Shown: piece after piece, positions 26,426 through 35,147 of the stretch | How the letters are laid out: each line of letters opens with the position of its first letter | How positions within the stretch are numbered: position 1 is the first letter of the stretch | Assembly (NCBI RefSeq): GCF_002243345.2 | Contig: NZ_CP022655.2 | Span: 1,142,001-1,206,000 of the forward strand | Source: Paenibacillus sp. RUD330 | GTDB lineage: Bacteria > Bacillota > Bacilli > Paenibacillales > Paenibacillaceae | DNA length: 64,000 nucleotides | Direction: 5' to 3' | The notes under the pieces: generated by a model | The model's input: only the letters and a program-made list of their open reading frames with translations | Database searches by the model: none | Told to the model about the DNA's origin: nothing | Translations under genes and position numbers: made by a program

Positions 26426-27042
26426 GCGCACATTCGCATCTAGACGGCAAGCTGCCTCATGAACCGGAACGCGCGACCCTCGAAGGACGCAACAAGGTTC
26501 TCGGATTCTGGCTGTTCCTTGGAGGAGAGACGGTGCTGTTCGGCACCCTCTTCTCCGCCTTCCTGGCGCTTCGCGATCAGGTCGGCGACGGCAACCCGAC
26601 TTCTCAAGAGCTGTTCAAGCTGGCTACGGTGGCGATTGCGACCGTCATCCTGCTGACATCCAGCTTGACGAGCGTGTTCGCCATCCAGGCGATGCACCGC
26701 GGCCAAGTGAAGGCGATGCAGAACTGGCTCATCGTTACCGTCGTGCTCGGCCTTGCCTTCCTCGGCCTCGAGGTCTACGAGTTCATCGAGTACACGCATG
26801 AAGGCCATCAGTTCAGCACGAGCGCCTTCAGTTCTTCCTTCTATACGCTGGTCGGCTTCCACGGAGCCCACGTCGCTCTCGGCGTCGTGTGGATCTCGCT
26901 GCTGATCGGCCAGATTTACCGCAAGGGCCTGACGGTCGTCACCGCGCCGAAGGTATATGTCGCCGGCATGTACTGGCACTTTATCGACGTCGTTTGGGTT
27001 TTCATCTTCACCGTCGTTTATTTGATGGGAAAGGTGGGGTAA
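26422..27042 (+). CDS. ctaE: Cytochrome c oxidase subunit III
   Basis: Five-helix subunit III of 206 residues, shorter than the seven-helix mitochondrial type as in Bacillus caa3 oxidase. Landmarks are KVLGFWLFLGGETVLFGTLF, the conserved Glu in FLGLEVYEFIEYTHEG, and HGAHVALGVVWI with WHFIDVVWVFIFTVVYL at the C terminus. It starts with an ATGA overlap on the subunit I stop codon, indicating translational coupling. Confidence 0.93.
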   Translation: MSAHSHLDGKLPHEPERATLEGRNKVLGFWLFLGGETVLFGTLFSAFLALRDQVGDGNPTSQELFKLATVAIATVILLTSSLTSVFAIQAMHRGQVKAMQNWLIVTVVLGLAFLGLEVYEFIEYTHEGHQFSTSAFSSSFYTLVGFHGAHVALGVVWISLLIGQIYRKGLTVVTAPKVYVAGMYWHFIDVVWVFIFTVVYLMGKVG

Positions 27043-27045
27043 CGA

Positions 27046-27363
27046 ATGGCCAACCATACGACCCATTCCGAAGAACCGGCCAAGCGCCACAAGCACGAAG
27101 GTCCCAAGAAGCATATCGTCGCCTACATCTTCTCGATGCTGCTTACGCTCGTTGCCTTCGCCACCGTCATCGGCGGCGAGATCAACACCTCCTTCATCTA
27201 CATCCTGCTCATCATCATGGCGATCATGCAGGTCATCATCCAGATGGGCTTCTGGATGCACATGAAGGACCGGGGACATCTGTTCCCGATCGTAGGCATC
27301 CTTTCCGGCGTGTTCGTCGTATTCACGATCGTCATCATGGCGGAATTCTGGACCTGGTGGTAA
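27046..27363 (+). CDS. ctaF: Cytochrome c oxidase subunit IV
   Basis: Small three-helix subunit of 105 residues (prokaryotic COX4 type), needed for assembly or stability of the oxidase. It has a His/Lys-rich N terminus (HSEEPAKRHKHEGPKKH), then hydrophobic helices with the family segment IQMGFWMHMKDRG in the middle loop and MAEFWTWW at the C terminus. It begins three bases after ctaE. Confidence 0.92.
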   Translation: MANHTTHSEEPAKRHKHEGPKKHIVAYIFSMLLTLVAFATVIGGEINTSFIYILLIIMAIMQVIIQMGFWMHMKDRGHLFPIVGILSGVFVVFTIVIMAEFWTWW

Positions 27364-27383
27364 GCCGGTCCCTCTATACCAGA

Positions 27384-27416
27384 ACGAAAGGGGAGAGTCT
27401 TAACCGACCTCCTCTT
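27384..27416 (+). terminator. Possible attenuating hairpin after ctaF
   Basis: AAAGGGGAG near 27388 can pair with CTCCTCTTT near 27406 with one wobble, followed by a short T-run. A 239-base gap separates ctaF from ctaG, so ctaG may be partly uncoupled from the structural genes. Confidence 0.35.
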
Positions 27417-27602
27417 TTGTCGTTTCCAACCTCTCTGGAACGCTCCTTGCGTCCGGCGACCGACTAGGAAGAAGTTCTCAATATCGCCTTTTGCTTTGAC
27501 GACCCCAATCAAGTAAGCTTAGCTTATCCGCGTCCGCTGCCATGCTGCTCATGGCCGGATGCAGCGGGCCGCAAGCGCGGCCGAAAGAAAGGAGACCGCT
27601 TC

Positions 27603-28508
27603 ATGCTCGGACTTGAATATTTCAGCTTCCGCGCTCTCTGGAGTCCCTGGCTGCTGTTTCTGACGATCGCTTTGCTGATCGGATATTTCTATGTCATCGG
27701 CCCATGGAGGCTGAAGCATTTCCCTGAAGAACGGCGGGCAACGCCAGGGCAGCAGGTCATGGCCGTCTCGGGTATCGTGCTGCTGTACATAGCCCAAGGC
27801 GGACCGATGAATCTTCTTGGCCACCTCATGTTCACCTTCCATATGGCCAATATGTCCATTTCCTATCTGATCGCTCCGCCGCTCATCATTTTGGGCATTC
27901 CCGCTTATGTATGGAGATTCACATTCGGCAGAGCTTTCTGGAAGCGGTTCAGCGCGTCCATGAACCCGATCTTCACGCTGGTGCTGTTCAATGTGCTGTT
28001 CTCCTTCTACCACATTCCTGCGGCGCATGATTACATCATGACCAACTATTTGCTGCATGAGTTCTACTATTTCGTGCTGCTCGTCACAGCGATGATGATG
28101 TGGTGGCAGATCACCTGCCCGGTGCCGGAATGGAGCCGGCTCAACGGCTTGCGCAAGATGGCGTACGTATTCGCCAGCGGCGTGCTGCTGACTCCGGCCT
28201 GCGCGCTCATCATTTTCGCAGGCGAGCCGATGTATGCCGTCTACAACGATCCGAACGTATGGGCGAAGGCGATGAATTACTGCGTCGCCGGCAACACCCA
28301 GCAGCTGCTCAGCCAGTTCCAGGGTCCGGCCTTCTTCAATCTGATGGCTCCCGCAGAGGATCAGCAGCTGGGCGGCATCCTGATGAAGCTGGTTCAGGAA
28401 ATCATGTACGGCTGCATTCTGGCTTACATTTTCTCGCAATGGTACCGTCAGGAAAATGCGGAGTCGGATGGCGACCTGCGCGGAACGGGACCGGCGGGAA
28501 CGGTATAA
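27603..28508 (+). CDS. ctaG: Cytochrome c oxidase assembly protein CtaG
   Basis: Membrane protein of 301 residues in the Bacillus CtaG (caa3_CtaG) family, required for copper insertion into the oxidase. Seven or so helices are apparent. Conserved features include GPWRLKHFPEERRATPGQ, HMANMSISYLIAPPLIILGIP and a His-containing stretch with FYHIPAAHDYIM. It is unrelated to the Cox11-like CtaG of Proteobacteria. The ATG follows GAAAGGAGACCGCTTC. It lies on the same strand as the oxidase operon. Confidence 0.92.
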   Translation: MLGLEYFSFRALWSPWLLFLTIALLIGYFYVIGPWRLKHFPEERRATPGQQVMAVSGIVLLYIAQGGPMNLLGHLMFTFHMANMSISYLIAPPLIILGIPAYVWRFTFGRAFWKRFSASMNPIFTLVLFNVLFSFYHIPAAHDYIMTNYLLHEFYYFVLLVTAMMMWWQITCPVPEWSRLNGLRKMAYVFASGVLLTPACALIIFAGEPMYAVYNDPNVWAKAMNYCVAGNTQQLLSQFQGPAFFNLMAPAEDQQLGGILMKLVQEIMYGCILAYIFSQWYRQENAESDGDLRGTGPAGTV

Positions 28509-28556
28509 ACCTCGCGATTGCTTCGCGGTCATTTTCGGATTGGAGTGGGGATCAGC

Positions 28557-29021
28557 TTGGACAAGTACACGATTTTTCCGACCATCAGCACCTTTTTCAT
28601 CGTACTGAGCGCGATTCTGGTCGCGATCGGCTGGAATCTGGCCATCAAGCGCCGCCTGGAATCGCACAAAAAAATGATGCTTGCCGGGGCGGTCGCCGCC
28701 CTGATCTTCTTCATCATCTATTCATCCAGAACGCTCGTTATCGGCAACACCGACTGGGGCGGTCCGGACAGCCTCAAGCCGTACTATCTCGTGTTCCTGC
28801 TGTTCCACATTGTTCTCGCCACGGTGGCCGCCGTCTTCGGCATTACGACGATCGTGCTCGGCTATAAGCAGAAGTTCGCCCGGCACCGGCGGATCGGACG
28901 CTTCACGTCGGTCATCTGGTTCATTACGGCCATAACGGGAACCGCCGTTTACATTTTGCTGTACCTCATGTATCCGGGCGGGCACACGAAGCCGGTATTT
29001 CACGTTATTTTCGGCTGGTAA
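28557..29021 (+). CDS. DUF420 family membrane protein (YozB-like)
   Basis: Four-helix protein of 154 residues often found beside ctaG. The family pattern is FPTISTFFIVLSAILVAIGW, KRRLESHKKMMLAGAVAAL, HIVLATVAAVFGI and KFARHRRIGRFTSVIWFI with conserved His residues that could bind haem or copper. A role in oxidase assembly is inferred from position. The start is probably the TTG at 28557, after GGAGTGGGG; an upstream in-frame start at 28518 would add 13 residues without membrane character. Confidence 0.8.
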   Translation: MDKYTIFPTISTFFIVLSAILVAIGWNLAIKRRLESHKKMMLAGAVAALIFFIIYSSRTLVIGNTDWGGPDSLKPYYLVFLLFHIVLATVAAVFGITTIVLGYKQKFARHRRIGRFTSVIWFITAITGTAVYILLYLMYPGGHTKPVFHVIFGW

Positions 29022-29045
29022 GCCGTATGATCGAGGAGGATACGG

Positions 29046-30005
29046 ATGTCGACGGTATTTACGATTGGGGAAGCCCTTATTGATTGGATTCCGGAGCAGA
29101 GAGGCGTCGAGCTGAAGGCGGTCGGCGGATTCAGCCGAGCGGCGGGAGGGGCTCCTGCCAATGTCGCCAGCGCCGTGTCGCGGCTTGGCGGCAGCAGCGC
29201 ATTCATCGGCAAGCTTGGCGAGGATGCCTTCGGCGATTTTCTGGTCGAGACGCTTGCGGAAGCCGGGGTGGACGTCACCAGGGTGCTCAGGACGCGGGAA
29301 GCGAATACCGCGATGGCTTTCGTCAGCCTGAAGGCGGACGGCAACCGGGATTTCAGCTTTTACCGCAATCCGAGCGCGGACATGCTGCTGGAGAAGGACG
29401 AGATCGGAGATTGGTTCGAGCCGGGAGATCTTCTGCATTTCTGCTCGGTGGACCTCATCGAGGCTCCGGTCAAATACGCGCATGCGGAAGCAATCTCCAA
29501 ATGCCGCGAAGCCGGTGGAATCGTCAGCTTTGATCCCAATGTGCGGCTGCCGCTGTGGAACAGCCCGGAACAATGCCGTCAGGCCATTCTGGAATTCCTT
29601 CCGCTGGCTCATCTCGTGAAGATCTCGGACGAGGAGCTGGCGTTCATCACCGGCATCTCCGACGAGAAAGAGGCGCTGAAGTCCCTGTTCGCCGGCGATG
29701 TCAGGCATGTCATCTATACCCGCGGTCCGGCGGGAGCGACGTGGCTGTCCAAGGACTTCCGCGTCGACGTTCCAGGCCATGCCGTAAGCGTCATCGACAC
29801 GACCGGCGCGGGAGATGCCTTCATCGGCTCGCTGCTGTACGGCGTCCAGCGCCAGTCGGACTTTCTCGGCGGCATCGAGGCGCAGACGGCGAGAGAGCTG
29901 CTCGCCTTCGCCAATGCAGCCGCAGCGATCACGACGACGCGCGCCGGCGCGATCGCTGCGCTGCCGACGGTCGAGGAAGTCGACAACCTGCTTGCAGCGG
30001 AATGA
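29046..30005 (+). CDS. PfkB family carbohydrate kinase (fructokinase-like)
   Basis: Ribokinase-family sugar kinase of 319 residues. The first PfkB signature is visible as GGAPANVASAVSRLGG, and the second as DTTGAGDAFIGSLLYG containing the catalytic Asp and anion hole. The N terminus MSTVFTIGEALIDWIP and the conserved FDPNVRLPLW are typical of bacterial fructokinases; 2-keto-3-deoxygluconate or another sugar is possible. The ATG follows GAGGAGGATACGG. It begins 24 bases after the DUF420 gene, but a functional link to the oxidase genes is unlikely. Confidence 0.85.
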   Translation: MSTVFTIGEALIDWIPEQRGVELKAVGGFSRAAGGAPANVASAVSRLGGSSAFIGKLGEDAFGDFLVETLAEAGVDVTRVLRTREANTAMAFVSLKADGNRDFSFYRNPSADMLLEKDEIGDWFEPGDLLHFCSVDLIEAPVKYAHAEAISKCREAGGIVSFDPNVRLPLWNSPEQCRQAILEFLPLAHLVKISDEELAFITGISDEKEALKSLFAGDVRHVIYTRGPAGATWLSKDFRVDVPGHAVSVIDTTGAGDAFIGSLLYGVQRQSDFLGGIEAQTARELLAFANAAAAITTTRAGAIAALPTVEEVDNLLAAE

Positions 30006-30105
30006 AGGATGGCCGTGAGGCTCTATAGTTGAGCAGGAAGCAGGAAGAGGCCTCAAGCTTATATTGAAGCGCCGGGATTATCCTGGCGTCTTCCCTGCCT
30101 GCAAC

Positions 30106-30153
30106 AAAACCAGACTGTCCGGAGTTTGTCCGGACAGTCTGGTTTTTTTTTTT
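30106..30153. terminator. 17-bp-stem bidirectional terminator
   Basis: The arms 30106-30122 and 30130-30146 are fully complementary around a 7-base loop, with AAAA at the left end and a T11 run on the right. It lies between the convergent sugar kinase and decarboxylase genes. Confidence 0.9.
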
Positions 30154-30155
30154 GA

Positions 30156-31817
30156 TCAACGGCTCTTTTTTTGCGCTTCGAGAATGGCTCTGGTTTTCAC
30201 AAGGAATGGCGGAGCATCCATGGGATTGCCGGGAATGAGCTCGATCATGCACAGCCGGGAACGGCATTCCGATTCCGCCTGCCGCATGGCCTCGCGGAGC
30301 TCGGCGACGGTTCTGGCGGTCGCGGTGAAGGCGTCGCCTCCGAATGCTTCCGGCAGCTTGGGGAAGTCCCACTTGGGAATGACGTTATAACCGGGATTGA
30401 CCGCGTTGACATTCAAATAATTTTCCACAACGTACAGGCCGTTGTTCAGGATGAACAGGATCGGCTTGCATTGATGCTCCAGCATGGAGCTTATCTCCTG
30501 CGCCGTCAGATGGATGGAGCCGTCGCCTGTGAACAGCAGCACCCTCCGGTCCGGCGCGGCGATGCAGGCTCCGAAGGCGGCCGGAGTGGCATAACCGATG
30601 GCTTGCCAGCCCCCCTGCGCCACGTAGGTGACGTTTCGGGGCAGCCTCAACTGGGACATCCCGTCGAACAAGGTGCCGGTCTCCACGACGACGACATCGC
30701 CTTCCTGGATGAATTGCTGGAACAGCGGATAGTAATTGGCCGCCGCCAAGTCATCATCCGGCTGTCCCTGCGGAAGATCATAAGGGAAGGCCGGTGCGGG
30801 AACGGGAGCGGCCTGTACGGTCTGGAGCTGCATGAGAGCATCCATCATATCCCTGGCTTGGATGCCCGCATACATGGCCGATCCGATCCGGACGTTGTCT
30901 GGGTTGATCTGAATCGTCTTTGCAAAGTCCAGCTTGGCCGTGAAGCTGGCCGTGTTGGTGTCGGCCCAGACCAGGCCGACGGCGATGACGCAATCCGCAT
31001 TTTCGACGGCTTGACGGACGGATTCCTCGCCGCATCCAGCGGAGTATATGCCGATATAGCTGGGATGGGTCTCGTCGAACGAGCCTTTGCCGTACACCAT
31101 GGACGCTGCGGGAAGATGGAGCTTTTCCGCCAGAAGCCGTACCGCATTCTCCAAGCCGTACCGCAGCACCTTCACATCGGTCAGCAGCACCGTGCGGCTG
31201 CTCCCCTTCAGCAGACGGCCCGCATGGGCCGATGCCTCTGCGAGAGAGGAAGGAGTTGTTGCCGGAGCGGGCCAAGATTCCGCATGCGCCTGAATCGGCT
31301 TGGTTATCAGATCGTCGGGAATGGTCAGATACACCGGCTTTTTTTGAGTCTGGGCAATGTGCAGAGCTTTAGGGATTTCATGCGAGGCGTTTTCCAGGGT
31401 GATGGCAACCGCATAGGCGGTCAACGATTCATAGACCTTCCGGAACGAATCGAAATTTCCGTCCATCAGGGAATGATGCATGAGTTTATGAGCCGACTGG
31501 TCCATAGAAGGCGGAGCCCCGACGATGTGCACGACCGGAATGGATTCGCTGTTGGAGCCGGCGATGGCGTTGCAGGCGCTGAGCTCGCCGACCCCGAAGG
31601 TGGTGAGCAGAGCGGATATGCCCTTCAAGCGTGCAAAAGCGTCGGCGGCATATCCGGCGTTCAGCTCGTTCCTGCAGCCGATGAAGCCCAGCTCCGGATG
31701 GCGGCCAAGCTCGTCCAGAATGCTGAAATTATAATCCCCTGGAACGCCGAATACGTCGGATATTCCGGCTCGGCTCAGGCAGCTGAACAGGAACGCCCCT
31801 AATGTTGGCTGATTCAA
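30156..31817 (-). CDS. Thiamine-diphosphate-dependent 2-oxo acid decarboxylase (indolepyruvate/pyruvate decarboxylase type)
   Basis: ThDP enzyme of 553 residues. It has the PDC/IPDC pattern: the catalytic Glu in CRNELNAGYAADAFAR at about residue 50, the paired His in KLMHHSLMD, and the C-terminal ThDP motif GDGSIHLTAQE ending in ILNNGLY. The opening GISDVFGVPGDYNFSILD is typical of indolepyruvate and phenylpyruvate decarboxylases, which make indoleacetaldehyde (auxin route) or phenylacetaldehyde; pyruvate or branched-chain oxo acids are possible. Monocistronic. It ends right at the terminator. Not closely similar to the other ThDP enzyme in this window, which lacks the HH motif. Confidence 0.85.
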   Translation of the reverse strand: MNQPTLGAFLFSCLSRAGISDVFGVPGDYNFSILDELGRHPELGFIGCRNELNAGYAADAFARLKGISALLTTFGVGELSACNAIAGSNSESIPVVHIVGAPPSMDQSAHKLMHHSLMDGNFDSFRKVYESLTAYAVAITLENASHEIPKALHIAQTQKKPVYLTIPDDLITKPIQAHAESWPAPATTPSSLAEASAHAGRLLKGSSRTVLLTDVKVLRYGLENAVRLLAEKLHLPAASMVYGKGSFDETHPSYIGIYSAGCGEESVRQAVENADCVIAVGLVWADTNTASFTAKLDFAKTIQINPDNVRIGSAMYAGIQARDMMDALMQLQTVQAAPVPAPAFPYDLPQGQPDDDLAAANYYPLFQQFIQEGDVVVVETGTLFDGMSQLRLPRNVTYVAQGGWQAIGYATPAAFGACIAAPDRRVLLFTGDGSIHLTAQEISSMLEHQCKPILFILNNGLYVVENYLNVNAVNPGYNVIPKWDFPKLPEAFGGDAFTATARTVAELREAMRQAESECRSRLCMIELIPGNPMDAPPFLVKTRAILEAQKKSR

Positions 31818-31960
31818 ACGCTATTCCTCCCCTATAGGCTGGATAAAGGTTAGTTTGTCATCCTGATGGTTTTGTATGTGGCTGAATGGCAGCCAAGCGG
31901 GATGGAGCCTGATTTGGAGTTTGAAGCATGGAGATGCAAATCCGGTTCCCATTCTAGGCA

Positions 31961-31990
31961 TTGACTAAAACTGGAAACGGTGTGTATAGT
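31961..31990 (+). promoter_or_regulatory. Sigma-A promoter of the ytr-like ABC operon
   Basis: TTGACT at 31961-31966, 18 bases, then TATAGT at 31985-31990. Its -10 end overlaps the dyad listed next. Confidence 0.6.
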
Positions 31991-32008
31991 GTATATAAAG
32001 ATATACAC
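31989..32008. promoter_or_regulatory. Palindromic operator, probably for the GntR/YtrA-type regulator
   Basis: GTGTATAT-AAAG-ATATACAC is a perfect 8+8 dyad at 31989-32008. Imperfect outer arms (GTGTGTATA and TATGCACAC) extend it to about 40 bases. It overlaps the promoter -10, as expected for a repressor site. YtrA-subfamily GntR regulators are known to bind GTGTA/TACAC dyads, and such a regulator is encoded two genes downstream. Confidence 0.65.
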
Positions 32009-32052
32009 AGTATGCACACTGTTCAAACGCGGTGTGGAGAGGAGGAACGCTC

Positions 32053-32769
32053 TTGAGCACCTGGCAAGGCGCCAAGCTGTTAGTCAAATACGACTGGATG
32101 TCGATCGGGTTCGGGTGGCTGTTCAATATCGCGATGCTCTTTTATTTCATCGTGACGACGACTCCGCTGATCATGCAGCTTCGGGAGGGCGGGCAAGCCG
32201 ATTCGTTCGCATGGGTGATCGACTTCATCATGCTGGCCATCATACCGGTCCTGGGATTCTTCATGAACATGACGACCATCGGCAACTGGAAGCAGGCCAA
32301 GGTCGCGCGCAAGATCGCGCGGATCCGGCTGCTGCCGATCAGCTACCGGCAGATCGCCCTCGGCCGCCTTCTGACGATGGCCACGATATTTACGCCCACG
32401 CTGCTGATCTACTTCGGAGTCCAATATGTCCTTGTTTATCATGAATTTCTGACTCCGCTGCAATTTTTGAACTTCGGCCTGCAATGGTACGGCTACGGAA
32501 TCGCCGTCGGCAGCCTTTATGCCTTGATGGAAATGGGGCTTGGAGGCAAAGCCTACCTCATGTACTGCTTTATCATCGTGGTTCTCATTCTAGGCGTCGC
32601 CATCCTGTTGTCCTTCAACCGCATTGCGCTGGTCAACCACCAATTGCAAGCCGTGCAAGAGGGAAATTGGATCTGGGCGATCATCATGCTGGCGGCAGCC
32701 GCGATCAGCTTCGCCGGCACGATCAGGCTGATGGCCTGGCGGCTCAGCCGCCGCAGCCTGCTGGGATAG
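32053..32769 (+). CDS. ABC exporter permease-like membrane protein
   Basis: About 238 residues, with six predicted helices (for example WLFNIAMLFYFIVTTTPLIM, FIMLAIIPVLGFFMNMT, LMYCFIIVVLILGVAILLS). A cytoplasmic loop carries ARKIARIRLLPISYRQIALGR, reminiscent of the YtrC/D-type and ABC-2 permeases. The start is the TTG at 32053, 7 bases after GAGAGGAGGAA. It is the first gene of an operon with a GntR regulator and an ABC ATPase, which it probably serves. No substrate can be named; relatives respond to cell-wall antibiotics or acetoin. Confidence 0.65.
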   Translation: MSTWQGAKLLVKYDWMSIGFGWLFNIAMLFYFIVTTTPLIMQLREGGQADSFAWVIDFIMLAIIPVLGFFMNMTTIGNWKQAKVARKIARIRLLPISYRQIALGRLLTMATIFTPTLLIYFGVQYVLVYHEFLTPLQFLNFGLQWYGYGIAVGSLYALMEMGLGGKAYLMYCFIIVVLILGVAILLSFNRIALVNHQLQAVQEGNWIWAIIMLAAAAISFAGTIRLMAWRLSRRSLLG

Positions 32770-32807
32770 CCCCGCCGTGGATGTTTTCAACTTAAGGGGG
32801 TGCAGCC

Positions 32808-33197
32808 GTGCGGCTACCCATTCATATCAACGAGCATAGCGCCGAGCCGCTGTACCACCAGATTGAATCCCAGCTCAGGACGCTGATCATGAGCGGCCAG
32901 CTGGAGGAGAATACGCTGCTGCCCTCCAACCGCGAGCTTGCGCAGAATTTGCAGTGCAGCCTCATCACGATCCGCAGGGTCTATCAGGACTTGGAGGCGG
33001 AGGGCTTGCTCCGTACGAAGCAGGGAACGGGCACCTTCGTCGCCAAGGTCGATGTCGAAGCCGGCGCCAAGCAGCGGCTGGAGGCGGTGGAGGCGGCCAT
33101 CTCGGCTGCGGTGGACGCCGGAGCAAGCGCAGGCCTCGGCCGTGCCGAGCTGGAGAGCATGCTGCGCGAAGAGCTGGAGCGGAGGAGGATGACATGA
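32808..33197 (+). CDS. GntR family regulator, YtrA subfamily
   Basis: Transcription regulator of 129 residues. The winged-helix DNA-binding domain fills the first 75 residues (PLYHQIESQLRTLIMSGQL, LPSNRELAQNLQCSLITIRRVY, LLRTKQGTGTFVA), and only a short helical C-terminal segment follows, as in YtrA-subfamily regulators that lack a large effector domain. The GTG start at 32808 follows AAGGGGGTG. Its stop codon overlaps the next gene (ATGA). It probably represses its own operon through the dyad at 31989-32008. Confidence 0.85.
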   Translation: MRLPIHINEHSAEPLYHQIESQLRTLIMSGQLEENTLLPSNRELAQNLQCSLITIRRVYQDLEAEGLLRTKQGTGTFVAKVDVEAGAKQRLEAVEAAISAAVDAGASAGLGRAELESMLREELERRRMT

Positions 33198-34195
33198 CGA
33201 ACCGATCGGAGGAAAACCGGGTGAGTGCAGCTGTTCAGAATGCGAAGGAGACCGCGGAAAGAGGAACGCAGCCGGACGTCGTTGGAAGCATGCCTGCCGC
33301 AAGCTTCTCGGGCGTGCTGCTGAACCGCAGCCGGTTCCGGCTGGGTCCCCTGGATCTGGAGCTTCCGGCAGGCTATGTAACCGCGATTGTCGGTCCCAAC
33401 GGCTGCGGCAAAAGCTCCACCTTCCGGCTGCTGCTCGACCAGGTTCGCCCCGATGCAGGGGAGATCACGATGCTGGGCGAACCGGTCGGCAAAGGAACGG
33501 ACGATACGGAGCTCAAGCGCAGGATCGGCTACGTCCCGGAAGAAGACGACAAACTCGACGGCAGGCTGCGGGGCACGGCCAAGGCGGACTTCGTCCGTCA
33601 GTGGTATCCCGGATGGGATCGCAACGAATTCGAGAGAATGCTGAGGCAATTCGGGGTGGATCCTTCGCTGCGCTTGGGGAAAATGTCCAAGGGCATGCGC
33701 CGCAAATACGAGCTGGCTCTCGCCATGGCGCATGGCCCGGAGCTGCTGCTGCTCGACGAGCCCTCATCGGGCCTGGATCCGCTGGCCTGGCGCACGATGG
33801 TCGACGAGCTTCACCGGTATATGGACGGAGGCAGCCGGACCATCGTCATGGCTACGCATATCATCGACGAGGTGAAGCGGCTGGCCGACTATATCGCGAT
33901 CATGGACTCCGGCATCATCATCGGCATGTACGAGAAGGATGAACTGCTCGGATCGTGGCATACGTTCTATATATCGGCGCCGGAAGGCGGTTCGCCGGCC
34001 GCCGCAGCCCGCGCCGCCGCTGAGATGCCGGGAATCGTCCGGATCGAGGAGACTGGAGGAGGCACCTGCCGCATCGTCACCTCCCGCGCATGGGAGGCGG
34101 AGCAATGGTGCCGCCGTCAGGGCTATCCGGTCAGCGGCCAGAAAGCTCTGGAGCTGGACGATATTTTGGACCATCTGATCCGGCACAAGAAATAA
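33194..34195 (+). CDS. ABC transporter ATP-binding protein (YtrB-like)
   Basis: ATPase of 333 residues. Walker A is GPNGCGKSS, the signature-like MSKGMRRKYELA replaces LSGGQ, Walker B is LLLLDEPSSGLD, and the H-loop is ATHIIDEV. Extra N-terminal residues (about 35) precede the nucleotide-binding domain, and about 80 C-terminal residues follow it. The start at 33194 is fixed by the ATGA overlap with the regulator gene. The partner permease is probably the membrane protein encoded at 32053-32769. Confidence 0.82.
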   Translation: MTNRSEENRVSAAVQNAKETAERGTQPDVVGSMPAASFSGVLLNRSRFRLGPLDLELPAGYVTAIVGPNGCGKSSTFRLLLDQVRPDAGEITMLGEPVGKGTDDTELKRRIGYVPEEDDKLDGRLRGTAKADFVRQWYPGWDRNEFERMLRQFGVDPSLRLGKMSKGMRRKYELALAMAHGPELLLLDEPSSGLDPLAWRTMVDELHRYMDGGSRTIVMATHIIDEVKRLADYIAIMDSGIIIGMYEKDELLGSWHTFYISAPEGGSPAAAARAAAEMPGIVRIEETGGGTCRIVTSRAWEAEQWCRRQGYPVSGQKALELDDILDHLIRHKK

Positions 34196-34244
34196 GAGGA
34201 CCTCGCAAAGAAGATAAGATTAGACGAACAGGGGGAAACAAGAA

Positions 34245-35147
34245 GTGAAACCGCTCATTGTGGAACGAGTCGTCAAGCAATATGCAGACAAAACCGCCGT
34301 CAACGGCATCAGCCTGGAGGTGGACAGAGGAGAGATCTACGGCTTGCTCGGCGCCAACGGCGCGGGCAAAACGACGACGATGAGGATGGTGCTCGGGCTG
34401 ATTTTTCCCGACGAAGGCCGGATCCTGTACAACGGCAAGCCGTACACGAAGCAGCAGCTCAGGGACATCGGCTACCTGCCGGAGGAGCGGGGCCTCTATC
34501 CGAAGGTCAAGGTCAGCGAGCAGCTGGTCTACCTTGCCCGCCTGAAGGGAATGTCGGCGGCCGACGCCGACAAAAGCCTCAAGATGTGGCTGGAGCGCTT
34601 CGGCGTGCCGGAGTATTATGACAAGCGCGTGGAAGAGCTGTCCAAGGGCAACCAGCAGAAGATCCAGTTCATCGCGACGATCATCCATAGGCCGAAGCTG
34701 ATGATTCTCGACGAGGCGTTCAGCGGGCTCGATCCGGTCAATGTCGAGCTGCTGAAATCGACCGTCAAGGAGCTCCGCGACCAGGGAGCATCCATTCTGT
34801 TCTCGACGCACCGGATGGAGCATGTCGAGGAGCTCTGCCGCAACATTACGATTCTGCATCGCTCGAACGAGGTGCTCAAGGGCAGCCTCAAGGAGATCAA
34901 GAACCGTTTTCCGAAGGAGAGAGTCATGCTGGCGGCAGACGGAGAGATCGCCGGACTGGAGGAGCTGCCCGGCGTCATCGGCGTGAAGCGCCATGAGCAT
35001 GCCTATGAGCTGCGGATCGCGGACGAGGCTTCCGGGCGCGCGGTTCTGCGGCATGCGATGCAGCAGAGCGACGTCACCCGCTTCGAGATCATGGAACCGA
35101 CTTTGAATGAAATCTTTATTAAAACGGTAGGTGAAAATCATGAATGA
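34245..35147 (+). CDS. ABC exporter ATP-binding protein (YhaQ/NatA-like)
   Basis: ATPase of 300 residues. Walker A is GANGAGKTT, the signature is LSKGNQQK, Walker B is LMILDEAFSGLD (Ala in place of the usual Pro after Glu, common in this subgroup), and the H-loop is FSTHRMEHVEE. The C-terminal DUF4162-like domain contains EIKNRFPKERV. YhaQ/NatA proteins power Na+ or drug efflux with an ABC-2 permease. The GTG start follows AGGGGGAAACAAGAA. It overlaps the following permease gene by 8 bases. Confidence 0.85.
   Translation: MKPLIVERVVKQYADKTAVNGISLEVDRGEIYGLLGANGAGKTTTMRMVLGLIFPDEGRILYNGKPYTKQQLRDIGYLPEERGLYPKVKVSEQLVYLARLKGMSAADADKSLKMWLERFGVPEYYDKRVEELSKGNQQKIQFIATIIHRPKLMILDEAFSGLDPVNVELLKSTVKELRDQGASILFSTHRMEHVEELCRNITILHRSNEVLKGSLKEIKNRFPKERVMLAADGEIAGLEELPGVIGVKRHEHAYELRIADEASGRAVLRHAMQQSDVTRFEIMEPTLNEIFIKTVGENHE

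Noticed and set aside
25250-26431. 393-codon minus-strand frame opposite ctaD
   Set aside because: Composition is Arg/Glu/Asp/His-rich as expected from the complement of membrane-protein codons, while ctaD is unmistakable on the other strand.
30171-31802. 543-codon plus-strand reading frame exactly opposite the decarboxylase gene
   Set aside because: It mirrors the real gene, has no domain logic or ribosome binding site, and GC-rich DNA routinely yields long antisense frames.
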